Shown: positions 55,330 through 64,000 of the stretch, piece after piece
How positions within the stretch are numbered: the first letter of the stretch is position 1
Layout of the letters: each line of letters opens with the position of its first letter
NCBI RefSeq assembly: GCF_001653565.1
Contig: NZ_LYPB01000054.1
Location: 1 to 64,000, forward strand
Length of the DNA stretch: 64,000 nucleotides
Direction of reading: 5' to 3'
From: Paenibacillus oryzisoli
GTDB lineage: Bacteria; Bacillota; Bacilli; Paenibacillales; NBRC-103111
Translations under genes and position numbers: made by a program
The notes under the pieces: model-generated
Seen by the model: only the letters and a program-made list of their open reading frames with translations
What the model was told of the DNA's origin: nothing
The model's database searches: none

Positions 55330-58300
55330 TTGATCCCGCTGAGAAGAAGTATGACCAACGAAAGAATACGTAAAATGGCACATAGTTTACTTGCCGTAAT
55401 GATATTTATATCACTAGTATTCACTAGTAGCACAGCTTCCGCGGCATCCGGTTGGTCGATGATCGACGGCGGAGGTCCTAACGGACTTAACGTAAATGCG
55501 GCTAACCGTGCGGAATATCCTGCGATGACCGTATGGAACGGCGAAGTGTATGTCGCTTGGCAAGAAAAAGTCGTTCCAGGCGTAACCGCCAGTCAAATCA
55601 GAGTTAAGAAATACAACGGGACGGGCTGGATGAGCGTCGACGGTAACGGTCCGAACGGATTAAATATCAGCTCGGCCAAAGACGGAACGAGGCCGACTCT
55701 GGCCGTATCTAACGGTTCTTTATATCTTGCATGGACTGAAGCGGTGACTTCGTCCTATGGTCAAATTCGGGTCAAGAAATATAATGGCACAAGTTGGACA
55801 AGCGCTGAAGGGGGAAGCACGATTGGAATTAACATCGATTCGACGAAGGATGCTAACTTCCCTAGTCTTGTTGAATACAATAATGCTTTGTATGCGTCTT
55901 GGTCTGAAGTGGGCAAAATTTATGTCAAGAAATATGACGGCACAGAGTGGACAATCGTTGATGGAAGTACAAACGGATTAAATATTAATGCAGCTACTGC
56001 TGCGAGTTTTCCTGCTTTGGCCGTAATGGAAAATGAATTATTTGTGATATGGTCGGAACAGAACGCAGGCATTTATCAGATCAGGGCCAAAAAGTACGAC
56101 GGCACGAGCTGGACGACAATCGATGGCGGCAGCGCGATCGGGTTGAATATGGCGACAGGGAAACATGCGTACTACCCAACGCTAACCGCTGTTGACGGCG
56201 TCATGTACGCAGCATGGTTTGAACCGATCGATTCGACGACGGATGACCAGATTCGGGTGAAGAAATACGACGGTGGTAACACATGGTCTAGTGTTGACGG
56301 CGGTGGGAAATATGGCATTAACGTGAACACTGGATACCGAGCAAATTATGTGAAATTAGCAGGCGCCAATAATGAATTGTATGCGGTGTGGTCAGAAAAT
56401 ACCGGATTGGTAGGAGCGGGATCAGCCCCCGTATTTAAAATTCGGGCGAAGAAGTATAACGGAACAGCTTGGTCGAGCGCTGAATTTGGTTTAAGCGGTT
56501 TTATTGTGGATAATACGAAAGCTGCTTTTTATCCTGCCATAGCCGCACTGAACAATGGTTTATTCGTAGCCTGGCAGGAAAAGAACAGTACGATTGAGCA
56601 GCTTCGGGTGGCTAACTTACCGCCTCCTGCAGTAAATAGCGTAACCGTTACGCCAGGCACGGCAAGCGTCGTGCAAGGAGGGAGCAAGACTCTCACAGTT
56701 GCGGTAGATGCGGTGGGGGGAGCAGCATCGACGGTCACTTGGACAAGCAGTGACGTTACTAACAAGGTGACGGTGAACAGTTCGGGTAACGTAACCGTGG
56801 CGGCGGATGCCGCGCTGGGCGATTACACGATCACGGCAACCTCCACGGTGGATAACAGCAAAATAGGAACAGCGACAATTAAGGTTATACTTCCTACCGT
56901 CAATAGTGTGCTCGTTAGTCCGGTTAGAGCTACCATTTTACAAGGCGGAAGTAGGCAGTTTGCTGCAGTGGTAGACGCGGTAGGAGGAACAGCGGCGACG
57001 GTCACTTGGACAAGTAGTGACGTTGCCGATAAGGTCGCGGTGAGCAGTACGGGTAATGTAACCGTCGCGGCAGATGCTACACCGGGCGTTTATACGATTA
57101 CAGCCACCTCGACGGTCGACACTAGCAAAAAAGGGACAACTACGGTCACGGTTACGGCAGCACCGGCGATCAACAGCGTAACCGTCAGTCCGAGTACGGC
57201 AAGTGTCGTGCAAGGTGGAAGCAAGAATCTCACAGCTGCAGTCGATGCGGTGGGAGGAGCGGCGCAGACGGTTACTTGGACCAGCAGTGACGTCACTAAC
57301 AAAGTGACGGTGAACAGCTCGGGTAAAGTAACTGTTGCGGCAGATGCCCCACTAGGCGATTATACGATCACGGCCACCTCGACGGTGAACACCAGCAAAA
57401 AAGGGACAGCGACGATAACCGTCACGGCACCGCCGACCATCAACAGTGTGAGCGTTAGTCCGAGTACGGCAAGCGTGGTGCAAGGAGGAAGCGAACAGCT
57501 TACAGCTTCCGTAGATGCAGCGGGAGGAGCAGCAACGACGGTTACTTGGAGCAGCAGCGACCTTACGAACAAGGTGATGGTGACCAGCTCCGGTGAAGTA
57601 AGCGTCGCGGCGGATGCGACTCCGGGGAATTACAAGATAACAGCAACATCGACGTTCAATACTAGTAAAAAAGGGACAGCAACGATTACGGTTACGGCCA
57701 TACCTCCAGCCATCACCAGCGTAACCGTCACTCCAAGCACCGCAAGCGTGGTGCAAGGAGGAAGCAAGCAGCTCGCAGCTTCGGTAGTTGCGGTAGGCGG
57801 AGCGGCGACGACGGTCGCGTGGACGAGCAGTGACGCGAAGGTTGCGGTGGACAGCACGGGGAACGTAACTGTAGCAGCAGACGCAGTTGTAGGCGACTAT
57901 ACGATCACGGCGACCTCGACGGTGGATAGCAGCAAGAAAGGAACCGCGACAATCACGGTCACGGCGGCGCCGGCTATCACCAGCGTAACCGTGAGCCCAA
58001 GCACCGCAAGTGTGGTGCAAGGAGGAAGCAAGCAGCTCGCAGCTTCGGTAGTAGCGGTAGGCGGAGCGGCGACAACGGTCGCGTGGACGAGCAGCGACGC
58101 GAAGGTTGCCGTGGACAGCGCGGGGAACGTAACTGTAGCAGCAGACGCAGTTGTTGGCGACTATACGATCACGGCGACCTCGACGGTAGATAGCAGCAAG
58201 AAAGGAACCGCGACGATCACGGTCACGGCAGCGCCGGCTATCACCAGCGTCACCGTCACTCCAAGCACCGCAAGTGTGGTGCAAGGAGGAAGTAAGCAGC

Positions 58301-60957
58301 TCGCAGCTTCGGTAGTTGCGGCAGGCGGAGCGGCGACAACGGTCGCGTGGACGAGCAGCAACGCGAAGGTTGCGGTGGACAGCACGGGGAACGTAACTGT
58401 AGCAGCAGATGCCGCGCCTAGTGACTATACGATCACGGCTACGTCGACGGTGGATAGCAGCAAGAAAGGCACCGCGACGATCACGGTCACGGCAGCGCCG
58501 GCTATCACCAGCGTAACCGTGAGCCCAAGCACCGCAAGTGTGTTGCAAGGGGGAAGCAAGCAGCTCGCGGCTTCGGTAGTAGCGGTAGGCGGAGCCGCGA
58601 CAACGGTCGCGTGGACGAGCAGTGACGCGAAGGTTGCGGTGGACAGCACGGGGAACGTAACTGTAGCAGCAGACGCAGTTGTAGGCGACTATACGATCAC
58701 GGCGACCTCGACGGTGGATAGCAGCAAGAAAGGAACCGCGACGATCACGGTCACGGCAGCATTCTCCTATACGATCGCTGCCATTACGGATCCAACATTA
58801 ACAGCTCTTATTCAAGGATACGTAGCGGGAACCCAAGAAACGAGACCTATTGCCATCGTGAATTCCGGTACTGGGGATTTAGGGAATCTGTCGATCTCGC
58901 TTAGCGGCGCAAGCGCAAACGACTTTGTCATCACACAGCCGGATTCTACTTTAACTAGCGGCGAATCAACAAGTTTTGATATCCATGTTAAGGATGATTT
59001 AGTGGCAGGGACCTACACAGCAACGGTCACTGTATCCGCGGATCACATGACGCCTGTAACGTTTGTCGTTACGCAAGCCGTGAACTTGCCGAATGCTCCT
59101 GCAAATCCACAGAATCTCGCGGCTGAAGGTGGGAATCACCAAGTTACGCTGAGCTGGAATACCGTACTGGATTCAACGAAGTACCATATCTATATGGCAA
59201 CGGATGCAGATCTAACGAATATCGTTGAAGTAGCGACTGTCACAGCTGCTACGTATAACGTACAAGATCTGATTAACGGCAACACCTATTACTTTGTGGT
59301 AAAATCGGAAAACTTGGGCGGCTTAAGCGCAGCATCCAATCAAATAAGCGCGACGCCATCAACGATTCCAGGAGCTCCATTTGATGTGACGGCGGTTGCA
59401 GGTAACGGACAAGCTGTCGTTACATTTACGGCCCCCGCCGATAACGGTGGAAGTCCGATTACAGGTTATGAAGTGACTGCTTCACCGGGAAATATAGTCA
59501 TCGCCTTCGGCGCAAGTCCGATAACCTTAACGGGACTGACGAATGAAACGAGCTATACATTTACGGTAAAAGCGATCAACGGCGCGGGGAAAAGCGCAGC
59601 TTCCGTAGAATCGAACGCTGTCATTCCGAGAGCCCCAGTTGTGCCATCCGAGCCTTCACAGCCATCTCAGCCTACTGAACCAAAGGCACCGGAAGCGGCG
59701 AAAGAAGGTTTGGATATCCTTGTTAACGGGAAAGTAGAGAATGCAGGCACCGCTACGTTCACGACGCGAAACAATCAAACCGAAATGACGGTGGTTGTGG
59801 ATGAGGAAAAGCTGAATAAGAGGCTTGCAGCGGAAGGGCAAAATGCTGTAGTCACAATCCCGATTACTCAAAAATTTGATATCGTCGTTGGCGAACTGAA
59901 CGGTCAAATGGTGAAGAATATGGAAGACAAGCAAGCCGTTCTAATGTTCAGAACCGATTATGCGACCTATACGCTTCCAGCGCGACAAATCAATATAGGT
60001 GCTATATCCGAGCAGGTCGGTGAGCTAGTAGCCTTGCAAGACATTAAAGTGCGATTTGAAATCGCCGTTCCGACAAGGGACACGTTGAAGGTAGTGGAGA
60101 ACGCTGCGGTCAATGGTCAACTATTGCTTGTTGCCCAACCATTGAACTTCACAGTGAGAGCGGTCTATGACGATAAAGTCGTGGAAGTAACGAATTTCAA
60201 TGCGTATGTGGAAAGAACGATTGCCATTACGGATGAGGTTGATCCGAACAAGATTACGACGGGTGTTGTAGTTGAAGAAGATGGGTCCGTGCGTCATGTA
60301 CCGACCAAAGTCAGACATATCAACGGGAAGTATGAGGCCCAAATCAACAGCTTGACCAACAGTACGTATGCAGTCGTATGGCATCCGCTCGAATTCAGCG
60401 ATATGGTGAATCATTGGGGGAAGAATGCGGTGAATGACATGGGGTCGCGAATGGTTGTAAACGGAACAGGTAACGATATGTTCACACCTGATCGAGAGAT
60501 CACTCGCGCTGAATTTACGGCCATCATCGTTCGCGGATTAGGTCTTAAGCTTGAAAATGGCACTGCTGAACCATTCTCGGACGTGAAGTTGGGAGATTGG
60601 TTCAGTAGCGCCATCAATACGGCGTATTCCCATCAACTTATAAGCGGGTTGGAAGACGGTACATTCCGACCGAATGACAACATAACGAGAGAACAGGCAA
60701 TGGTTATTTTATCCAAATCTATGAGAATAACCGGTTTGACAGATAAGCTATCCGATCAGCTGGCAGCCAGTGAACTTCTTTCGTTCGAGGATACGGATGA
60801 AGTGTCCTCATGGGCACAAAGCAGTGTTGCCGATAATGTGAAAGTTGGCATTATTCTTGGAAGAAACGGGGCTCATCTTGCACCAAAGGATTATATCACC
60901 CGAGCCGAGGTTGCGACGATGATACAGAGATTATTACAAAAATCTGGTCTGATTTAA
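55330..60957 (+). CDS. Giant S-layer-anchored surface protein (beta-propeller, Ig-like, FN3, SLH)
   Basis: 1,875 residues. TTG start with AAAGGA; signal peptide ends ~ residue 34 (SSTASAAS). Residues ~36-430 hold seven repeats of ~57 residues with motif KKYNGTSW...DGG, one per blade of a predicted seven-bladed propeller. Then eight Ig-like (Big2-type) domains of 88-91 residues (~433-1143), a beta-sandwich segment, two fibronectin type III domains (~1254-1433), a Pro-rich linker (PSEPSQPSQPTEP), a ~230-residue unknown region, and three SLH domains (~1688-1875; TRAEFTAIIVRGLGL) that anchor it to wall polymer. Probably an adhesin or matrix protein. Confidence 0.9.
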   Translation: MIPLRRSMTNERIRKMAHSLLAVMIFISLVFTSSTASAASGWSMIDGGGPNGLNVNAANRAEYPAMTVWNGEVYVAWQEKVVPGVTASQIRVKKYNGTGWMSVDGNGPNGLNISSAKDGTRPTLAVSNGSLYLAWTEAVTSSYGQIRVKKYNGTSWTSAEGGSTIGINIDSTKDANFPSLVEYNNALYASWSEVGKIYVKKYDGTEWTIVDGSTNGLNINAATAASFPALAVMENELFVIWSEQNAGIYQIRAKKYDGTSWTTIDGGSAIGLNMATGKHAYYPTLTAVDGVMYAAWFEPIDSTTDDQIRVKKYDGGNTWSSVDGGGKYGINVNTGYRANYVKLAGANNELYAVWSENTGLVGAGSAPVFKIRAKKYNGTAWSSAEFGLSGFIVDNTKAAFYPAIAALNNGLFVAWQEKNSTIEQLRVANLPPPAVNSVTVTPGTASVVQGGSKTLTVAVDAVGGAASTVTWTSSDVTNKVTVNSSGNVTVAADAALGDYTITATSTVDNSKIGTATIKVILPTVNSVLVSPVRATILQGGSRQFAAVVDAVGGTAATVTWTSSDVADKVAVSSTGNVTVAADATPGVYTITATSTVDTSKKGTTTVTVTAAPAINSVTVSPSTASVVQGGSKNLTAAVDAVGGAAQTVTWTSSDVTNKVTVNSSGKVTVAADAPLGDYTITATSTVNTSKKGTATITVTAPPTINSVSVSPSTASVVQGGSEQLTASVDAAGGAATTVTWSSSDLTNKVMVTSSGEVSVAADATPGNYKITATSTFNTSKKGTATITVTAIPPAITSVTVTPSTASVVQGGSKQLAASVVAVGGAATTVAWTSSDAKVAVDSTGNVTVAADAVVGDYTITATSTVDSSKKGTATITVTAAPAITSVTVSPSTASVVQGGSKQLAASVVAVGGAATTVAWTSSDAKVAVDSAGNVTVAADAVVGDYTITATSTVDSSKKGTATITVTAAPAITSVTVTPSTASVVQGGSKQLAASVVAAGGAATTVAWTSSNAKVAVDSTGNVTVAADAAPSDYTITATSTVDSSKKGTATITVTAAPAITSVTVSPSTASVLQGGSKQLAASVVAVGGAATTVAWTSSDAKVAVDSTGNVTVAADAVVGDYTITATSTVDSSKKGTATITVTAAFSYTIAAITDPTLTALIQGYVAGTQETRPIAIVNSGTGDLGNLSISLSGASANDFVITQPDSTLTSGESTSFDIHVKDDLVAGTYTATVTVSADHMTPVTFVVTQAVNLPNAPANPQNLAAEGGNHQVTLSWNTVLDSTKYHIYMATDADLTNIVEVATVTAATYNVQDLINGNTYYFVVKSENLGGLSAASNQISATPSTIPGAPFDVTAVAGNGQAVVTFTAPADNGGSPITGYEVTASPGNIVIAFGASPITLTGLTNETSYTFTVKAINGAGKSAASVESNAVIPRAPVVPSEPSQPSQPTEPKAPEAAKEGLDILVNGKVENAGTATFTTRNNQTEMTVVVDEEKLNKRLAAEGQNAVVTIPITQKFDIVVGELNGQMVKNMEDKQAVLMFRTDYATYTLPARQINIGAISEQVGELVALQDIKVRFEIAVPTRDTLKVVENAAVNGQLLLVAQPLNFTVRAVYDDKVVEVTNFNAYVERTIAITDEVDPNKITTGVVVEEDGSVRHVPTKVRHINGKYEAQINSLTNSTYAVVWHPLEFSDMVNHWGKNAVNDMGSRMVVNGTGNDMFTPDREITRAEFTAIIVRGLGLKLENGTAEPFSDVKLGDWFSSAINTAYSHQLISGLEDGTFRPNDNITREQAMVILSKSMRITGLTDKLSDQLAASELLSFEDTDEVSSWAQSSVADNVKVGIILGRNGAHLAPKDYITRAEVATMIQRLLQKSGLI
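56671..58770 (+). repeat. Tandem Ig-domain DNA repeats, 264-273 bp
   Basis: The phrase CAAGGAGGAAGCAAGCAGCT recurs at 57751, 58015, 58279 and 58543, exactly 264 bp apart; these four units are nearly identical. The earlier four, starting near 56671, 56938, 57208 and 57478, are 267-273 bp apart and diverged. So the last units arose by recent duplication. Long antisense ORFs over 57.3-58.6 kb come from this periodic, GC-rich sequence. Confidence 0.92.
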
Positions 60958-61004
60958 CCGATTAAAGTGTCTTAGATGCCACCCAGTCCCCAAATGTGTA
61001 TTCA

Positions 61005-61046
61005 TCAAAAATCCGCCCACGTATCCTTCAGGATATGTGGGCGGAT
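61005..61046 (-). terminator. Terminator of YflT copy 2
   Basis: AAAATCCGCCCAC-GTATCCTTCAGGATAT-GTGGGCGGATT; T-run on the minus strand, downstream of the leftward gene. It may also stop the rightward surface-protein gene. Confidence 0.75.
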
Positions 61047-61099
61047 TGCCTGTCCAAGTGGAGAATATGCTATACAGTAAGCATGGCATAACGCCAGCT

Positions 61100-61660
61100 T
61101 TACAAGGTATTGGTTGGGCGGCTGTTGGCGCCGTCTGTACTGCTTACATACCCGTAGTCTGTACTGTATCTATCCGCATTGAGCGAATTGTGTTCGCTGA
61201 AAACCCGATACGCCCGATGGGCTCGTTCGGCATCGCTGTCTACGAGGACGAGCACTTTGCCATTGTGAACATATTTGTCATAATCCATCGCGTCCTTCTC
61301 GGGGATACCGAGTCCGATCAAGGCGCCGGCTAGTCCGCCTACACTTGCGCCGGCAGCAGCACCTGTTAAGGTCGCCACGATTGGACCTGCTACAAGGATG
61401 GGACCCAGTCCAGGAATCGCTAATGCACCGATGCTCACAAGCAGCCCCGTCACGCCGCCCAATACGCCGCCTGTCGCTGCGCCTGTTGCAAGACCCTCTT
61501 CCGCTTTAGTCTCGGTCGCTTCTTCGATGTGGTCCAAATCATCGCGATCGCGGCCTACTACGGAGAGTTCCTCCGAGTGATATCCTTCTGCCTTCAATTG
61601 GTTGATGACGCGAATCGCTTCTTCCTCCGTGTTGAATACGCCGATAATATGTTTGCTCAT
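61100..61660 (-). CDS. YflT-type general stress protein, copy 2
   Basis: 186 residues, with the first ~105 residues almost identical to copy 1 at 53242-53808 (KHIIGVFNTEEEAIRVINQ, then EELSVVGRDRDDLDHIEEAT) and a more diverged C-terminus. Same Gly/Ala-rich hydrophobic middle. Start at 61660 with GGAGGGA, even the flanking leader is alike. Its own sigma-B-like promoter is GTTTGA-N13-GGGTTA. Confidence 0.85.
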   Translation of the reverse strand: MSKHIIGVFNTEEEAIRVINQLKAEGYHSEELSVVGRDRDDLDHIEEATETKAEEGLATGAATGGVLGGVTGLLVSIGALAIPGLGPILVAGPIVATLTGAAAGASVGGLAGALIGLGIPEKDAMDYDKYVHNGKVLVLVDSDAERAHRAYRVFSEHNSLNADRYSTDYGYVSSTDGANSRPTNTL

Positions 61661-61725
61661 GGTAATCCCTCCTGGAATGTTAAGTGTTAGCAGGCACATA
61701 AGGCCGACTGTGGTATAAGATTACT

Positions 61726-61750
61726 TAACCCCATTACCTTGATATCAAAC
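61726..61750 (-). promoter_or_regulatory. Sigma-B-like promoter of YflT copy 2
   Basis: Minus strand GTTTGA (61745-61750), 13-bp spacer, GGGTTA (61726-61731). Confidence 0.45.
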
Positions 61751-61851
61751 AGCAAGTAACAAGGATTGCGATCTCCACACACAAACCTATATACTGGTTT
61801 TAGGAACCATTAAATGAATACACATCATTTTATCTGAAAGGTGAGATAACC

Positions 61852-62427
61852 ATGTCGATTGATTTATCCAAAGGTCAACGCATTGACCTAACCAAAACGA
61901 ACCCAGGTCTAACCAAAATCATTGTAGGACTTGGCTGGGATACCAACAGATATAATGGCGGTGGAGATTTCGATCTCGATGCCTCCGCGTTTCTTCTGCA
62001 TGAAGATGGCAAAGCCAAATCAGCAGCTGATTTCGTTTTCTATAATAACCTTAAAGCGTATGACGGCGCTGTTGTTCACACGGGCGACAATCGTACGGGT
62101 GAAGGTGATGGTGATGATGAACAAATCTTGATCGATTTCTCTAAAGTTCCGGCAGCTATTAGTCGGATTGGCATTACGGTTACGATTCATGATGCACAAG
62201 CACGTGCCCAGAATTTTGGACAAGTTAGCCACGCATTCGTAAGGGTTGTCAATGAAGCGAATAACAATGAGATTCTTCGTTATGATTTAGGTGAAGACTT
62301 TTCCATAGAAACAGCGGTTGTGTTCTGTGAATTTTATCGTCATGGGGGCGACTGGAAATTCCAAGCGGTAGGTAGTGGTTTCTCGGGCGGATTAGCTGCC
62401 CTAGTAACGAATTATGGCTTGAGCTAG
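61852..62427 (+). CDS. TerD-family stress/tellurite-resistance protein
   Basis: 191 residues, full TerD domain: [26 protein letters not shown], calcium-binding [31 protein letters not shown], and the C-terminal [24 protein letters not shown]. TerD proteins bind Ca2+ and belong to a membrane-linked stress and chemical-defence complex. RBS AAGGTGAG. First of at least three rightward genes of this group. Confidence 0.93.
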   Translation: MSIDLSKGQRIDLTKTNPGLTKIIVGLGWDTNRYNGGGDFDLDASAFLLHEDGKAKSAADFVFYNNLKAYDGAVVHTGDNRTGEGDGDDEQILIDFSKVPAAISRIGITVTIHDAQARAQNFGQVSHAFVRVVNEANNNEILRYDLGEDFSIETAVVFCEFYRHGGDWKFQAVGSGFSGGLAALVTNYGLS

Positions 62428-62505
62428 AGCTTAACAGGTTAAGGGTGGTTGCCTCATGGTTACCACTCTTAGGTTTATTATTTTATGAAGAAGGGTGAAG
62501 TCAAC

Positions 62506-63747
62506 ATGACCGTCAGTGCTGTAATTAAAGGACAAAAGGTAGATGTAACGAAAACGCACCCAGAACTTTCCAATATAGCTGTATATATCGGTTGGCAGGC
62601 TCCTAAAGAAATTGAGCTCGATACTTCGGCCTTTTTACTTGCGCAGAACGGTAAGGTTCGTGGTGATGAAGATCTTATCTTTTACGGAAACCCTAGCAAT
62701 AGTTTTATGTCATACATCGAGAAGCAGGCCAATGAAAGACAATTGAATATTGATCTGAAACGAGTGCTGCCTGCCGTTGATAAGATTGCTTTTACACTTA
62801 CGATCTATGAAAGTGAAGCGAGGCGTCAGAATTTTAGCAGCGTCAGCAGTGTCTATCTTCGTTTCGTGAATGGGACAACAGGGCAAGAAATACTTCGTTA
62901 TGACTTGGGCAATCAGTTCTCCGTAGAATCGGCTATTGTAATAGGAGAATTATATAGATACAACGGGGAGTGGAAGTTTAGCGCCATTGGTGCTGGATAT
63001 GCTGGAGGCCTTAAAGAGCTATGTGCGAGCTATGGGGTAGTGGTAGAGGATCAGCCGCCAACGTTGAAAGCACCAGAGATTCAGATCGCACCGCCGAAAC
63101 CAGCAGAACCGAAACTAGAACCGAAACCAGAGCCACAGATTAATCTTTCCAAAATTGTATTGGCGAAAAAAGGGGATAAGATCAACCTTGAGAAGAAATC
63201 GGGCGGTCTAGGGGAAATCTTAATCAACCTGAACTGGAATCAGAAACCCAAAGAGGACGTCGCTTTCTGGATCGATTCACCAAACGGGATTGATCTTGAC
63301 CTAGCCTGTCTCTATGAACTTAAGGATGGCAGAAAAGGGTTGATTCAAGCGCTAGGCAACACATTCGGGTCCCTTACGCGTGAGCCCTATATCGCACTGG
63401 ATGGGGATGATCGAACAGGTTCGGTCAAAACGGGGGAGAACATTCGCATTAATGGAACCAAGCTGGTAAATTTCAAACGGATCCTCATCTTCACTTTTAT
63501 TTACGAGGGTGTATCGAAGTGGTCTGAGGCGGATGGCATTGTCACGATGAAGCAAAATGGTGGACCTGACATCATTGTTAAACTCGATGAGCATGACAAC
63601 GATCTCCCGATGTGTGCCATCGCTTTGATTCAGAACGTGAAGGATGAAACGTTAAGTATTGAGCGTATCGTAAGGCATTTCAAGGGACATCAAGAGCTGG
63701 ACAAGGCCTATAACTGGGGTTTGAGATGGGTTGTAGGCAGCAAATAA
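62506..63747 (+). CDS. TerD domain fused to TerA-like domain
   Basis: 413 residues. N-terminal TerD domain (1-~175) keeps the fold (VDVTKTHPELSN, FLLAQNGKVRGDEDLIFYGN, GEWKFSAIGAGYAGGLKELC), but the calcium motif is weakened: IELDTSAFLL for [10 protein letters not shown] and the D-x-R-T-G-x-G-D loop is lost. A Pro/Lys/Glu linker (PPKPAEPKLEPKPEPQ) leads to a TerA-like C-terminal domain (~215-413; GIDLDLACLYELKDG, ALDGDDRTGS, GLRWVVGSK), which has the acidic loop. Start at ATG 62506, with AAGGGTGAA upstream; ATG 62485 has no RBS. Confidence 0.82.
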   Translation: MTVSAVIKGQKVDVTKTHPELSNIAVYIGWQAPKEIELDTSAFLLAQNGKVRGDEDLIFYGNPSNSFMSYIEKQANERQLNIDLKRVLPAVDKIAFTLTIYESEARRQNFSSVSSVYLRFVNGTTGQEILRYDLGNQFSVESAIVIGELYRYNGEWKFSAIGAGYAGGLKELCASYGVVVEDQPPTLKAPEIQIAPPKPAEPKLEPKPEPQINLSKIVLAKKGDKINLEKKSGGLGEILINLNWNQKPKEDVAFWIDSPNGIDLDLACLYELKDGRKGLIQALGNTFGSLTREPYIALDGDDRTGSVKTGENIRINGTKLVNFKRILIFTFIYEGVSKWSEADGIVTMKQNGGPDIIVKLDEHDNDLPMCAIALIQNVKDETLSIERIVRHFKGHQELDKAYNWGLRWVVGSK

Positions 63748-63795
63748 ACCGGGCAATGGCGTAAGACAAGGGTATCGTTCTGGGAGGTTCCGTCC

Positions 63796-64000
63796 ATGTT
63801 AGAATTTTCTTTTGAAATCATATCAGATTCTACGATTAACATCGAGTATATCTATGGCAGCGAACTGTTCAAGTTAAATCTTTTTCTGAGAAATGGTTAT
63901 TGGACCATTCATCCCTTCGACGGCATGCTTCTTCAAAATCGGGAGTTATGCAAGCTCGTCATGATAGATTTGTTCAAAAATAAATATTTTCAAATTATGC
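63796..64000 (+). CDS. Unknown protein, N-terminal part, cut by window end
   Basis: The frame from ATG 63796 (GGGAGG 7 bases upstream) is open to the window end, 68 codons: MLEFSFEIISDSTINIEYIY then GSELFKLNLFLRNGYWTIHP. No family recognised. It follows the TerD genes by 48 bp in the same direction, so it probably belongs to that operon. Confidence 0.6.
   Translation, partial: MLEFSFEIISDSTINIEYIYGSELFKLNLFLRNGYWTIHPFDGMLLQNRELCKLVMIDLFKNKYFQIM

Noticed and set aside
57352..58548. 398-codon minus-strand ORF over the Ig repeats
   Set aside because: It is the antisense of the tandem 264-bp repeats; its Arg/Cys-rich repetitive product and lack of an RBS show it is a by-product.

Overview
The window reads as chromosomal DNA of a spore-forming Bacillota of the Paenibacillus/Bacillaceae type, most likely Paenibacillus or a close relative. 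The basis is gene order and style: the hprK-lgt-ppaX-acyltransferase cluster leads into hisZ-led histidine genes, then TPR protein-trxB-rapZ-yvcK-whiA-HPr-like, clpP, the cggR-gap-pgk-tpiA-gpmI-eno operon, and secG-rnr-smpB-ssrA. This is essentially the Bacillus subtilis hprK-to-ssrA order with local changes. An S-layer-anchored giant protein and a large hybrid kinase also fit Paenibacillus. The species cannot be fixed from sequence alone.

Layout. (1) 1-960: 3' end of a 23S rRNA gene followed by eight tRNA genes (Ser, Met, Val, Thr, Asp, Phe, Tyr, Lys); no 5S gene is visible. (2) 1-7.2 kb: a thiamine-binding MTH1187-family protein, a gluconate 2-dehydrogenase subunit 3/GMC oxidoreductase pair, a secreted NlpC/P60 protein with one dead and one live domain, a PucR-type regulator and an MsmX-type ABC ATPase. 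(3) 7.3-11.6 kb: hprK, lgt, ppaX, an acyltransferase, and a secreted peptidoglycan-binding protein with a Gly-rich repeat tail. (4) 12.1-18.9 kb: hisZGDBHF-IE-J from a clear sigma-A promoter; hisA is missing from its usual place between hisH and hisF. (5) 19-29.4 kb: a divergent prs, a TPR protein, trxB, a ROK glucokinase, rapZ, yvcK, whiA, an HPr paralog with His15 and Ser46, and a copper-amine-oxidase-N/PKD surface protein. (6) 29.5-42.7 kb: clpP behind a CtsR box, tRNA-Arg, the CggR-controlled lower glycolysis operon, an M50 protease, secG, rnr with a very long tail, and smpB.

(7) 42.8-45.3 kb: tmRNA followed by a decayed accessory zone. It holds an array of about seven degenerate 13-bp CGGCAAACTTATG motifs, two 49-bp repeats that resemble the 3' scaffold of IS605/TnpB omega RNA, a small gene coupled to a broken retropepsin-like gene, and a second pseudogene with two lesions. 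This is the least explained part of the window. (8) 45.3-64 kb: a SEC-C/TPR protein, a universal stress protein, a small membrane protein whose best start is CTG, a response regulator with a SARP/BTAD-like output and a hybrid kinase carrying two different kinase cores, a GNAT protein, two near-identical YflT-type stress proteins flanking an esterase and a 1,875-residue beta-propeller/Ig/FN3/SLH protein, and the start of a TerD-type tellurite/stress operon that runs off the end.

How it fits together. HprK, the HPr paralog, glucokinase, YvcK, CggR and the glycolytic enzymes form a carbon-flux control set. ClpP, SmpB, tmRNA and RNase R form a protein/RNA quality-control set. The GNAT protein and both YflT-like genes carry sigma-B-like promoter sequences, suggesting a small general-stress regulon next to the TerD genes. 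All functional names are from family recognition by eye; no database search was run.
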